A DNA stretch of 64,000 nucleotides from NCBI GenBank assembly GCA_963930655.1, contig OZ005617.1:560501-624500 (forward strand), given 5' to 3'. The stretch's first letter is position 1. Each line of letters begins with the position of its first letter. The notes beneath the pieces are model-generated. The model was not told the DNA's origin, searched no databases, and saw only the letters and a list, made by a program, of their open reading frames with translations. Both the position numbers and the translations under genes were made by a program. Below are positions 45,654-57,718 of this stretch, in pieces. Source of the stretch: Myrica gale (Eukaryota > Streptophyta > Magnoliopsida > Fagales > Myricaceae).

Positions 45654-46226
45654 GAGAGCATTCTTAGCAGCCTCTTCAAATTTGACTCTGTACTTTAACA
45701 AAAAACACACACTTCTCTATTTTAACTATCAACTTTTAAAAAATATTCTCAGCAGCTTCTCTATTTTAACCATCTATTTTTACTATTCTATTTAAATATT
45801 ATTTTTCAAAATATTTTTTTATTGTTTCTCTAACATTTATATTTTTGAATATTCATTTTATAGTAACAGTCATATTTTTGAATATTTGTCTTATCTTAAA
45901 AAAATCTTTTTTAAAATTTTTTATTTGAATAACAGTTGAAATTTTTTAAATTTTAAGATGGTGAAATGAACAATATTTTTCTAAAAATAAAAAAGAAAAA
46001 AGAAGAAGAAAAAGAAAAAGAAAAAAATAAGATACATATTAATATTTTAAGATAGTGAGGTGAATAGTGGCTCTCTAAAAATAGAGTCACTGTTCAATTC
46101 TTCAAATTTTTTGTTAAAATTTGTTAAAATAGAGAGTCTGTTGAGGAGTATTTTTTGGCTTTTTGTTAAATTGACTCTTTATTCTAACCAAAATGTTAGA
46201 ATAGAGAGCTTGCTAGGAATGCTCTC
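45654..46226. mobile_element. MITE, 573 bp, with GAGAGCATTC ends
   Basis: Ends are inverted: GAGAGCATTCTTAGCAGCCT at the left and, on the complement of the right, GAGAGCATTCCTAGCAAGCT. Similarity continues for about 55 bases. Such GAGCAT-type ends resemble PIF/Harbinger-related MITEs. No target duplication is visible. The interior is very AT-rich with a purine run (about 45995-46030). Confidence 0.75.
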
Positions 46227-46569
46227 AAAGGGGTATCTTATTATGTTTTGTATGGACCCAGGTGGGCTTCTCTGGCACCTTGTGGGCTTTGACACCCTCT
46301 AGTGGGCTTCATTGTGTTCCGTGACACTATGGCTGCACATAACCGAATAACAAAAACAGACCAAATTTGTAGTCTTAGGCTGCGACCTGCATTTGTTTCG
46401 ACTGAATATATTTTCATGTAGAATATTTTTAAAAACATATGTGTTTGGTAGGGCTGAAAAAAGAGTCAAAGAAAGATAGGATAAGTGGTCAAAGGAAAAG
46501 AACGTGTATCGGGCTGAAAATAACTTGAGGAAAATAACTTGTATCAGGCTGAAAATAACTTACCTTTTG

Positions 46570-46920
46570 AAGAAGCTTAAGTTATTTTCCAGATGACTAT
46601 TTTTTCTCTACTTTATCTAAAAGACGCTATCTACTATTTTTCTCATCTATATTTTCTCTACTATCGTAACAAAAGAAACTTAAGTTATTTTTCAGGTAAC
46701 TATTTTTTATCTATTCTATCGCAAAATATTCTATCTATTATTTTTTCTCTAACAAAAAAAAACTTAAATTATTTTTCAGTTAACTATTTTTTCTCTATTC
46801 TATCGCAATATATATAGGCTATATACTATTTCTCTACTATTTTTTCTCTACTATTGTAATAAAAAAAAACTTAAGTTATTTTTCATGTGACTATTTTTTC
46901 TCTATTCTATCGTAAAATGA
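46570..46920 (+). repeat. AT-rich tandem repeat, about four units
   Basis: Units of roughly 60-110 bp each contain AACTTAAGTTATTTTTCA followed by ACTATTTTTTCTCTATTCTATC. Start points are near 46578, 46679, 46750 and 46869. Unit length varies because inner TATCTATT-type segments are gained or lost. Confidence 0.8.
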
Positions 46921-47073
46921 GAGAGCTGGAGATTTTTTGAATTTAAACTTAAAGATAAGCTTGAATTTGCTTAATATATGATTTTTTTGTCATTTCTCTT
47001 TCTGTTTTTTTGGTAGACTCAATTTTTTGTTATGCAGTATTTTTAATATCTTTATCAATGATAAAAATTTATT

Positions 47074-47355
47074 TTAGCGTTTAGGTTGTAATACGTATTT
47101 TATGAGATTTGCTTTCATTATTTTTAATATCTCACTATCATTTGAACTTTGATTCCACATTTCCGCAATTAGTTTGCTGAGATAAAGTTGCAAGAAGGCT
47201 CTGATGAGTCGAGGCTTTATAAATAGCTCTTCATTTGCTGATCGACAAATTTGTAAGAAATGAACAACTTTCCCGATTTGAGCTTTTGATAATTCAAATG
47301 GATCATTAGAAGAAGTATCTGTTGGGATCTCTCTAATATGATTGTTATTCTGAAT
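47074..47355 (-). pseudogene. Unrecognised 94-codon open frame, possible gene fragment
   Basis: On the minus strand a frame runs from just after a TTCTAG (a possible splice acceptor at 47356-47361) to a TAA at 47074. It reads IQNNNHIREIPTDTSS, then AQIGKVVHFLQICRSANEEL and RLIRAFLQLYLSKLIAEMWN. Composition is protein-like, with amphipathic helices, and such length without stops is unusual in this AT-rich DNA. No family is recognised, no start codon lies near its 5' end, and no second exon was found. It may be a captured exon or remnant of an old gene. Confidence 0.35.
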
Positions 47356-47836
47356 CTAGAAGGTACATCAAAACTTAGCAAGCTCACAAAATGTTATTTA
47401 AATTTTCAGGTGACAGTCAAACACTATATGTTTATTTTCAAGGAATTAGCCAAACATTGAAACTTGTTTTGTTTTCCCTGCAAATATTTTATCATTTTCC
47501 TCATTTTACACCGAAACAAATGCAGCCTTAGTGGTTCAAATCCGGTCCGGTTAAATAATAAATATATATATTTTATTTCAAATTTTAAACTTAAAAATAA
47601 AAACTCTAAGTCAAAACTATGTGTTTTGATGCCCTCCCTAGTCCCTTGAGTTCCTTCTCCCTTGGCCTTCGAAATTAAGTCTTTTTATCTTAAGATGTGA
47701 GCTGAAAATGAAAAATGAAACAGAGACCGTACTATTTTGAACCGGTCCAATCCTTCATTTCAGGTACAACCAAAAAATACGATCCGACCGGATTCTAATC
47801 CAAAAATTGAACCGAAATTCCGGTTGTGTAGCCCTG

Positions 47837-50830
47837 GTCGTTACTATTGCTTGTATAGAATATTTGGTGGTCTTTCTATCTTTTTTTGGGTTCTCGCTAG
47901 TCTTGTTTAGCTGAAAACCTATAGGCATTATTGAAGGGAAAAAACAAAAAATTGAAAGTCAGCAAGTCATATGCCTCAGACCAGTGAACCGCTGGCAGTT
48001 GTCGAATGCATTGTTGACGAGGATACGCTACTTTGGATCTCGTAGCATCTTTCTACTTTCTTTAAAAAAATAAATAAATAGGTAAAAAAAACGTACAAAG
48101 ATTCCGGCACCCCGCACCTTGGACCACTGTTGCACTGAGACCCACCTAGATCCTATCACCAGCAGAAGAGGAAAAAAAAATTGCTAGTCTTTGCAGGGCT
48201 GTAATAATGTCTTAAAAAATAAAAGAGCACAGGCTCATAGTGCTTGATGGAAAAGATTCCACAATGTGCATATATACTTTCTTATCTGATAAAAGAATTA
48301 TTTTTTTCTTTTTTTATATGTGCTGGTCATTGCAGAGTTCCGTTAATCAAATTTGGAAAGGATTGAGTCAACCCATATGACCATGTGGCTAACCCCTGGC
48401 CATTAAGCATAAAGGAATCCTGTTTCTTTGGCAGCTCGCTAAGCCTATTAAGCAAACAAACAAGTATAGGTAGCCTTTAGTTTGTTTCTGTCTTGTATCA
48501 CAATCTTAAACTATTGAGCCGCTGAATATGGATCATACATGACTGTTTGGTTCTAAGCAGCTTATGCGCTCCTTTAGAGCAGCTGCTGCAATCTTCAAGT
48601 GGGTTGTTGCCAAATGGTTTCTGCAGAAAGCCTCACGACCCACAAGGCACTGATCACCTACCAATCCCTCCCTTCTGACCAACATTGGAAGTGGGAAGGC
48701 ACCCATTCCCAATTCACTGAGTGTAATCCAATTGCTTGCACAAAACCATTTGAAATGAGAACTATAAGTTGAGTCACAGACTCAGAGAGGCACCGTTTGT
48801 TTATGACATAAAGCTACCAGTCTCAGTTGCAGGAGGACAAATTTTAGCATAGAGATAAAAACTGCTGTGCAGGACAAACAATCTGGGAGTCCTATAATCT
48901 GGATAATATTTTTTAAATATGTCTCGTATCCAATTTGACTCCTATCAATCTTTGAGCTTGAAAGGTCATTTGGCAACCTTCGTCTAAAGGGCGCCGGCTT
49001 CAAGCTGCCCAATGTCTTTATCTGATGGGGTTATTAACCCTTAAAATAAAGTTTGAAGGGTTGCAGTGGTGGTTGAAGCTTTCGGCCCAACCATTAGGCA
49101 GGTCAAATTGGGGAAATAAATATCTTAATTTTGTGCACTCCAAGGTCATGAACGTGCATTATCTGAACCAGGTCAGGGTTTTGGATGTGTGATCATATGG
49201 ATTAAACCAAAGGGTCAGCTCAAGTTCCCAAAAAAAAAACTTGCTTTTGAAGAAAAGTTGCTCTTAATCCCATGTATCATCTAGTTTTTTTTTTCTTTCT
49301 GATTTTTTAAGCAAGAAGTGAACTGGAGAATTGCTGATGCAGAGTAGAGATTGCATGCTGTTTATAATTGATGTGTCAAGATGTTGTCGCCATGCGGCCT
49401 AAATATACTTGATTGATTTTGAAATAAGCATGAATAAATAAATAAATATGGCGTTCCTTAATTTATAATTGCCAGCAGATATTCCACATGGAAATATCTG
49501 AAAGAATCTGTTCCTTCCTCTTTTTCTAGGTAAGCAAGCAATTCTGCCACCAACCATGGAGTACAGATATGATTTCAGCGATTCTCAGGGGAAATTAATC
49601 GTCTTCCATTTGGGGTTGTGGGAAATGGAGGATTATAGCAATAACTGAGCTGTCCATGCTTGCCAAAGAGGTGAAGACTCAAATCAATTAGTGAAGATTG
49701 TGCTGGTGGGTTTCTTTTTTGCAAAACATTCATAGACAGACAGAACTCAGTTGAAGAGGTACCAACAGTGGCCATGATATCACTCCACCTCATCTAGATA
49801 CTAAAGGAATTGATGTTGGATTTTGAGGTGACCATGTGGCATGAGCTGTGCACTTACTCTTGAATTTTCGGTCTGTGACTTCAGAGGCTTGTACAAGTAC
49901 TTCTGAAAGGAGAGGTTGTGCCTATTTTTCTTTGATTCCTTCCTCTGTTTCTTGACTTTCATCAGATGTTGGGCAAACGGTGCCAAAAATGGTTGTGGAA
50001 AATCTTACCTGGAGATCTTCATGTCCACTCCAGGCAATTTCTGGAAATCCCAACAAAGCCATGGCTGATGTCTACCTCATAATTCCTACCCTGTCCTTTT
50101 TTTTTATGCAAATCTGCTTGAAATAACTGACAACAGACCAATTTAACAAAGGAATAAACATATTTTTGGTGCAGAAAATTTAGAACATCAAGGTAAACGT
50201 TCTTGGTAAGTTGTTGATATTGCAGTGGATGACATCCGGGAATGGTTGACAGAAAAATTTTGTTGCCTGGGTAAGTTCTTATCAGTAAAGAGAGAGAAAT
50301 TGGCAAGTAAGCATAATTTCTACCCATCATTGCTTGGCGCCCAAACCCTAACCCAATAATTAGCTATCCCCACATCTCCACCCAGGACTATTGGTCAATG
50401 GCCAATGGGGCCATCTCTTTGACTTTTCAATAACCCATCTTAGCCGTCCATTCTGATCATCCTCTTGGAAACTTAACACTGTCATGGACCAGGTCCATAA
50501 CTTGATTATCAATGACCAAAAAGGTTGAAAGCATGCCATTTGTACAAGCCAATGGGCACTCTCGAAAATAAAAAACAAAAAGAGAAGAAAACAATGGTTT
50601 GAAACTTTGGGCAAAGGCCTCCACAGGAAAATGTTGACGTGGTTATTCTGGAAAAGTAGAAGCCCAAAATGGGAAATTCAAAAGGCAGAAAACACGAGGA
50701 GACAGGTTGGGAGCCTTTGGAGGCCCATACGTTGGATTCAGACACTTCTGTTTTGGGAACAAAATACATTGAAATAATGGAAACCGGAAAAAAGGAAATA
50801 AAAATAAAAATAAAAGAAAAGCCTTCGCTT
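47837..50830. other. Intergenic DNA upstream of the kinase
   Basis: No supported gene. Short frames (60-100 codons) on both strands around 49.5-50.8 kb lack family features. 50836-50990 is strongly pyrimidine-rich with CT repeats and probably marks the kinase promoter and start of transcription. Confidence 0.45.
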
Positions 50831-51112
50831 TAACTTTGACCCTCCTCTCTCTCGCTTTACATGGATGGGGTAGCCCATAGAGACACCCAACTCTTTCTTA
50901 CTCTAAAGCTTTTTTCTCTCTTCCTCTCTCCTTCTCCTTTTACTCTCACTGTCCCTGTCTTTCTCTCTCTCCATACATTTGAGGAGAAGGAGCTCTGACA
51001 CATTGCTCTCTTTTATCTCCCTCTACAGTAGTGAGTGAGTGCTCTTTTCCCACTCTGCGAAAGTAACGGACACCCCTCCCCCAAAGTTCTGATCTTTGAG
51101 ACTCTATCTCAG

Positions 51113-51886
51113 GTACTCTTTTGGGCTTCCTTTTTCTTCTTGCTTTTCAACTGGGTACTCTGATTTGCTTAAGTCGGATGTTTTTTTTTCTCTTTGTTAT
51201 CTATTTTGTTTCTTTAGCATCTGGTGTCTTCGTGGGGGGTTTTTGGATCCAAAGATCTGCATCATTCCTCCTTTACTTTGTTCTTATCGTTTGCTCTTTT
51301 AGCATTTGTTGTGTACTCAGAGCAGTGAAATAACTACATTTGTGTGGGATTCCATTGAGGTTCTCTTGCTTCGTATGGTTCTTTGATCCATCACACTTTT
51401 CCTCTTGAAAGTTCAATTTTTCCATGAAAAAGAAGGACAAGCATTTTGAGGTAGATGACTGTATATTCTTGTATTTTGAAAAAGTTCAACCAATTTCCGG
51501 TTGGTCTTTTTCTAGTTTTTCAACTATGATCCGGGCGTGTATATAATTTTTTTTGTCAGGCATACATAGCAATATTATTGTTATTAGTTGAGTAAATATT
51601 CGATTCTAAGCTCCTACCCTACCGGATAGGTTTCTTACTTATTTATTAGGGCTTATTTGCTCTAGTAGAGGATGCTGCATTAATCCCGGCGTTTGATCCC
51701 CTTCGTGGATCATGTAGAAATAGCGGTGACTAACGATTGTGAATCTCTGATTTTTTTTTTCTTTTTTTGGCTCCAATGGTATCCTTTAATTTCTGTGACT
51801 TACGGTATGGCCTGAGTATAACACCTTCGCGTCAAGCATTTTACGTATATTGCCTTCTGTTGATGTTTTTGGTTGGTCTTTTGTAG
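51113..51886 (+). other. Intron in the kinase 5' UTR
   Basis: A donor CTCAG|GTACTC at 51113 and acceptor TTTTGTAG|GTTTG at 51886 define a 774-base leader intron, inferred from splice signals. Leader introns are frequent in this kinase subfamily and often raise expression. Not confirmed by transcripts. Confidence 0.55.
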
Positions 51887-51915
51887 GTTTGAACCTGCTG
51901 TTGATTAGCCTGGAG

Positions 51916-52079
51916 ATGGAAATAGTTGGAACAGTCAATGGTGGGAGTTATGTGGTGAAACTGGGGGTTGAGTGATGGGTTTGTTTAAGCTGATCTGTTT
52001 AGCAAGTCTGCATTCTTTAGATGGCCTCAAAATCCAGTGCCAGAACTTCTCCCGAAAAACAGAGGAGATTAGTCAGTAG
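51916..52079 (+). promoter_or_regulatory. Two upstream ORFs in the kinase leader, the second overlapping the main start
   Basis: uORF1 (51916-51975) encodes 19 residues, MEIVGTVNGGSYVVKLGVE. Its TGA overlaps the ATG of uORF2 (ATGA, 51973-51977). uORF2 (51975-52079) encodes 34 residues starting MGLFKLICLASLHSL in another frame and terminates 59 bases inside the kinase coding region. Ribosomes using either would be restrained from the kinase ATG at 52021, so the pair may reduce or condition translation. Confidence 0.65.
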
Positions 52080-54866
52080 TCAAACAACAGAAGGAAATTT
52101 CCGCAGGCCTTCACCTTTACAGATTACAAAGACTAGCAAATCAGAGCCAGTTACTCCAAGAAAATTACCTAAGAGTGTACAACAAGTCACATCAAAGCAG
52201 GTTTCTGTGGAGAAGAGAGAGGAAAATGGATCACTGAGTTCTCATCAAAATGTGTCCAACGGTTGTTTAGCTGATAAGTTAGATTCAAGTTTATCATTGG
52301 GTGAAACAAAACAAGTGCCAGCTTCTGTCACCCCTATACTAAATGGGACTAAGGGTTCGCTAGAGACCGGGGTTGATCAAGAGAAGAAAACATCAGAGCT
52401 TGGAGCTAGCCCAGCTTCAGCTAAACTCAGTGATGGAACCAGCAGTATTTCCAAGACTAGTGGGAGTGCCAAGATTAGCGATCGAGCCGATTTTGCTGAG
52501 AGTGGAAAGAGCAGTATCTGTAGAGGTAGCACAAGCAGTGATGTGAGTGATGAAAGTACTTGTAGCAGCTTAAGTAGCAGTGTCAGCAAACCTCACAAGT
52601 CAAATGACATACGATGGGAAGCCATTCAGGCTGTCCGAGCAAGGGTTGGTATATTGGGTATGAGCCATTTTAGGCATCTTAAGAAGTTGGGTTGTGGGGA
52701 TATTGGGAGCGTGTATCTTTCGGAGTTGTCTGGAACGAAGTGTTATTTCGCATTAAAGATAATGGATAAAGCATCTCTAGCAAGCCGTAAAAAGCTACTT
52801 CGGGCTCAGACAGAAAGAGAAATATTACAATCTTTAGACCATCCTTTCCTCCCAACCTTATATAATCATTTTGAGACAGAAAAATTTTCATGTTTGGTGA
52901 TGGAGTTCTGCCCAGGGGGCGACTTGCACACACTTCGGCAGAGGCAACCAGGGAAGCATTTTTCTGAACAAGCAGTGAAGTAAGAAACCTGTCCTTAGCC
53001 GGTCTCTATATTGTTGTAATGGCGCAAATAATTTTTTCAACTGTTTGTGTTAGTTCAAGTCAGGTCTTCATACCGTAATATAGTTTGTTAAATTCTTGTT
53101 ATAGGGGGAATCTTCAGCTTCTCTGAGAGTAGTTATTAGTCTCGTGCTATCAAATAGAGTTTGGATATCATCTCGTTCTATACTGTCATCTAGTCATGCA
53201 AACAAAACCTCAGTTAGATATCCATTATCTCCATCAAAAACTCTGGAGAACATTAATTTATGTGGGTTTATAGAGTGGTTAAATGTCAATTTCCAGGAAC
53301 TTTTCTTTTTTATATAAGGTGCGACGATCCCAAGGTTAAGAGTTATGTGTCTCTCAATGAAATTGGAATCAGTTTTAAATCCCCAAGCATCTAGATGATC
53401 TTTTAATTTTAGCATCTGTTGTTTATCTTCATGGTAGTTTCCTCAGAGGGTCCTCTTCTTTCTTTTCTTCCAAGGTTGACTTTCCCACTGCAAAAAGAAA
53501 TACCCATCTCCATGATATTGCTTAGGCTGCTTAATTCTTCATTTCATTTTTGCTATCAAACAAAAGGTTCGATTAGTCATATCAAATCTATCCTAGCTAT
53601 AGGAGGGAGTAAATGTCCTGGCTTTTCAATAAGAGCCATAAGTCTCCCTTTTATTTCTTTGTCCTAGACTCTCCTCTGAAGGCTCAAGCAGTTGTTAATG
53701 AATGATGATATGGAGGGCCGCTGGGACCTGTGCTTGTCTTGCGCCATCTCTTGGGCCTTTCTCCCCCATTGATTTCATACAACATTTTAAGGATTTTAAC
53801 TCTTTTATCTGCTGAATTTCAAGTATATGCGATGGTTGTTTACAACTCTTTTATCAAATAATGATGCAGTAATAGGAAGTTCTTTTTGAGTTGCATTCTT
53901 CAGTCATCCGTTACATAGGACTGGAAACCAATAATCTTACTGCGTTGCATTAATAATGAGTCGTGATATTCATTGTCTTTCTCTGTGAACCCTTCAATAT
54001 GCAGGTTTTATGTAGCGGAGGTTCTCCTTGCTATGGAGTATCTCCACATGCTTGGCATTGTTTACCGTGACCTCAAGCCAGAAAATGTCCTCGTGAGGGA
54101 GGATGGGCACATAATGCTCTCTGACTTTGACCTTTCCCTTCGCTGTGCTTACAGCCCAACGCTAATCAAGTCTTCTGCACCCGAGTTGGAACCCTTGCGC
54201 AAGAACCCGGTTTATTGTGTCCAACCAGCTTGCATTGAGCCCTCCTGTATCCAACCTTCTTGTGTGGCGCCTACAACATGTTTTGGGCCTCGTCTGTTTT
54301 CAAGCAAATCCAGGAAAGAGCGGAAACCCAAGAATGAAATGGGAAACCAAGTCAGTCCATTGCCGGAGCTTATTGCAGAGCCAACAAATGCTCGCTCAAT
54401 GTCATTCGTTGGGACACACGAGTATTTGGCACCTGAAATAATCAAAGGTGAAGGGCACGGCAGTGCTGTTGATTGGTGGACTTTTGGGATCTTTCTCTAC
54501 GAGCTCTTGTTTGGTAAGACTCCTTTCAAAGGTTCAGGGAACCGTGCCACCTTGTTCAATGTTGTAGGTCAACCACTGCGTTTCCCAGAGTCACCCGTGG
54601 TCAGCTTTTCTGCAAGGGATTTGATAAGAGGCTTACTAGTGAAAGAGCCCCAACATCGGTTGGCATATAAGCGAGGAGCAACAGAAATCAAGCAGCACCC
54701 CTTCTTTGAAGGCATAAATTGGGCTCTGATTCGATGTGCCAGCCCACCTGAGATCCCAAAACCAGTTGAGATTGAGAAAATTCCCATCCCTACGGCATCA
54801 ACCAGTGACAAAACTGCTCCTCAAGCTGGCCCTGATCAAAACTATCTAGAATTTGATTTCTTTTAG
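52021..54866 (+). CDS. AGC VIII protein kinase, D6PK-like
   Basis: Two exons (52021-52979 and 54005-54866) join within a Lys codon to 606 residues. About 200 residues of Ser/Thr/Lys-rich, disordered N-terminus precede the kinase domain (about 218-560). It has a glycine loop ([14 protein letters not shown]), the Lys in FALKIMDK, the catalytic [11 protein letters not shown], and SDFDLS in place of the usual DFG, the mark of plant AGC VIII kinases. The activation-segment insert is Cys/Pro-rich ([11 protein letters not shown] then VAPTTC) and Lys-rich, typical of D6PK relatives, and followed by [14 protein letters not shown]. The end, YLEFDFF, is the PDK1-docking hydrophobic motif. Known D6PKs phosphorylate PIN auxin exporters at the plasma membrane. 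That role is inferred. Length exceeds D6PK (about 500), so a close relative such as a D6PK-like or KIPK-side member is possible. Confidence 0.95.
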
Positions 54867-57271
54867 TTATTTTCAGAACCAATCTGCTATTTGTTCTTTT
54901 CTTCGCTTGATAAAAGATGTAGAGTTCTGAAATGTTGATCATGTGAACATTAGGGTTTTTATAAGCAGGGTTTTTATAAGCCATAATGACAAGATGTTGA
55001 TGTTGTTATGAAACATTCAGATTTGTGTTGCAGAAATATCTTCTTTTAACCCATGACGTTACTTATGGTAGGAGCAACGGGCCCATATGGTAATCCATAA
55101 TGCTGCTTCTCATCCCTCCTATATGCTGCATACTTGGAAGCTAACAGATATCACTTAGCCAAGTCACTTCTGTTGTTTGAGCGCAAGTTGTGGCTTTTGC
55201 TGGCTGTGGCTTCATTGCATGTCTCTGGCTCTAACTCAACCACATGCGTCGCTGTATTTGTAGCCTGTAGCCTGTAGGGACGTTTTTAGACTTCAAATCC
55301 TTTGGATTTCTGGATGATTAAAGGTCAGGAAAGGAACAAGTCAACTGAGTCTAAACCAAATCTTCAGCTTGCTTGGAAGATCAAACACCTTTAGACGTTA
55401 GTTTTTAAGTCGTAGAAGAACCGTATAAGCTAATATGGACGTATGCATTGACCAAGTGAAAATTGAAATGCCCCTTTTAGCTTTGCACGAGACTCCCCAC
55501 TTCCAACTGGGTCGCCTAACAAACTTGTATGGAAATACTACCCTTTCTCCATTGCTGGTATGGATATCTTCCTTCGAAAACAGAAAGAGGAAAAGAGATT
55601 TTCCCCAATGGGGATAAAAATGTGCTGTGAGCGTGGATCGACTTTACAATACCTTTTTGTTTCTTCAATTTTTATCTGTAGCATTTATTTTTTCATGGAA
55701 AATTTGTCTTCATACTCAATATTATATATATATATCCCTCTATGCAATGTAAATATCCCTGTCAACTGTGGCTCTTCTGTTATTTAAGTATTAAGTGTAA
55801 AAAAACAAAAATAAAAACTAGAAACTTGAGCATTACAGAGGAATACTCACAAATTGAATGGTATATTCTGCATTGTTTTTTTTTTCTTGAAAAAAGAAGA
55901 ATGGCATATTCTGTTTACATTCTGAAATGTGCCTTTTCTTTGTATCTTTCCTATTTATTTATTTTTTTCTGTCTCTGGAGTGATGACTGGGGAATAAAAT
56001 GAAACATTTCCCCTCTCCATTAATTATTGTTTTGACAAAATTAATATTGCAGGCCCCACCAATCCTTGATGCCAATTGACATTGTCCCTAGGAATTGCTT
56101 TCAAACATCATTTGACACATCACCCATTAACAGTAAATTGATGACAGGTCACATCTTGTCTTATCCTTGTATCCTTAGCTACTTCTCTTCTTCTTTTTCT
56201 AGACATATATCCTTGCTCCAAGTTCTCTAAAAAAATAGACTTTTTTTTCTTCATTTTCATTTTCTTATTTGGTTTAGTTAAATATTTTATTGACAGCCTG
56301 CATCTTCTTGCTTCAGTTATCTATTATGTAAGTCAAACAAATCTTATAATCCATATGGTTATATCCATCTAAAATCTGCTTGTTTATCACATATGTTTAT
56401 TTGAGTTAATTTGAGTAGAACCAATTGAAAGAACATGTTTTTTTTTAACAAAGAAAGAGTCTACACATGGAAATAGATGAAGCATTATTTATGTTTTGGG
56501 TTTTTCTTTCAAATTTGTACTCCTAGGTGCTCTATTATTTGCAGTTAAGAATAAAAGTTTATCCTAACAAACATCCATATATGCATATAGCTATTACTCG
56601 TGTGACCACAAAATGGTAACCTAATTGGTTTGGGAGTCTGAAAATAGAGACACCTAAGAGCGGGTGTGAATGATATATAGGAGGTCTATGAATTGAATCA
56701 TTTTTCTTGCTTCCAAAACTCATTGCACTCTTGTAGGGGTTGCAGTGATGCTCCCTTTCTTTTTGGGTGGGTAGCTATAGGTTAATCTGAACATTTTGAA
56801 GTGAATGGAGATTCACATGGTCACACTTCGAGAAAGTAGTCTACACTGTTCGCTTTCTTCTACCCTTTTACTATTAAAGAAAATAATAATGACTCGTGTG
56901 ATTGAAATGTGGCCATGACAAGAAAAGGGAATTCGGACAATATCTCATTATCTTGGTGAAGCAAATGGACAATATTATTTATCTTTAGTGCACGACTGAC
57001 GACTACCATTTTTCCTTGGATCAAGTCAGGGAACATAGTTTTGATTATCTCATGGGCATCTTTTTTTTTTTAATCTTAAACATGTGCAGGACAACGTGCT
57101 TTTTGGCACTATCTGTCTCCTTTTTGTCAGCTTTTAGAAGTAAACAAATCTTACTGACTTATGAGCTCAAAGAATGAACTTATACATTAAAAAAAAACTT
57201 CGAAATAGGATTTTCAAGGTCTCGGCAGTGGTGAAGGTTTCAATTATAAATCTCCAGTTTTAATAAATTTT

Positions 57272-57718
57272 ATAAATTTACATCAATTACATTTCACTCT
57301 TCTTAATTTTAAAAACTGCGATTTACGTCTTATAAGTATGAAACATTTGTAATGTTCGTCCACAGTCAAAATTTCCGTTAAACTTGACAGAATTCAGTAT
57401 TAAAATGACTGAAATGACTTTAAAGAAAATTTTCAAAAAATAAATAAATATTGGATAAATAAATTAAAATATATATCAAAAGTTTTATTTAAAAAATATT
57501 ACTTTATTTAATATAATTTCTTTTATTTTCAATGAATTTTTTAAATATTTTTAGTAATTTTGTTTTGGAGGATTATTTTGATAATTTTAATGCCGAATTC
57601 CGTCAGTTACAACATAAATTTTGATTGTGGACGAACATTACAAATGTTTCATACTTATAAGACGTAAATCGCAGTTTTTAAAATTAGGGGGAGTAAAATG
57701 TAATTAACACAAACTTAT
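57272..57718. mobile_element. Foldback MITE, about 450 bp
   Basis: Two inverted arms of about 100 bp (57272-57375 and 57615-57718) match almost perfectly over stretches such as AAAACTGCGATTTACGTC and ATGAAACATTTGTAATG. The centre is AT-rich. Inner repeats (CTGACGGAATTC, CTTGACAGAATTC) extend the pairing. No clear target duplication. Noncoding. Confidence 0.75.

Larger units (their letters stand above)
46328..47836. mobile_element. Possible 1.5 kb hAT-like element
   Basis: The left TATGGCTGCACATAACCGAA and the complement of the right, CAGGGCTACACAACCGGAAT, resemble inverted hAT ends. There is no convincing 8-bp duplication, so the call is tentative. Inside are an AT-rich tandem repeat (46570-46920) and an open frame (47074-47355, minus). 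Confidence 0.4.

Noticed and set aside
49575-50770. Minus-strand frames upstream of the kinase, one ending next to CCAGGTAAGA
   Set aside because: A donor-like site alone is not enough. The frames are short, do not join in phase and show no known domain.
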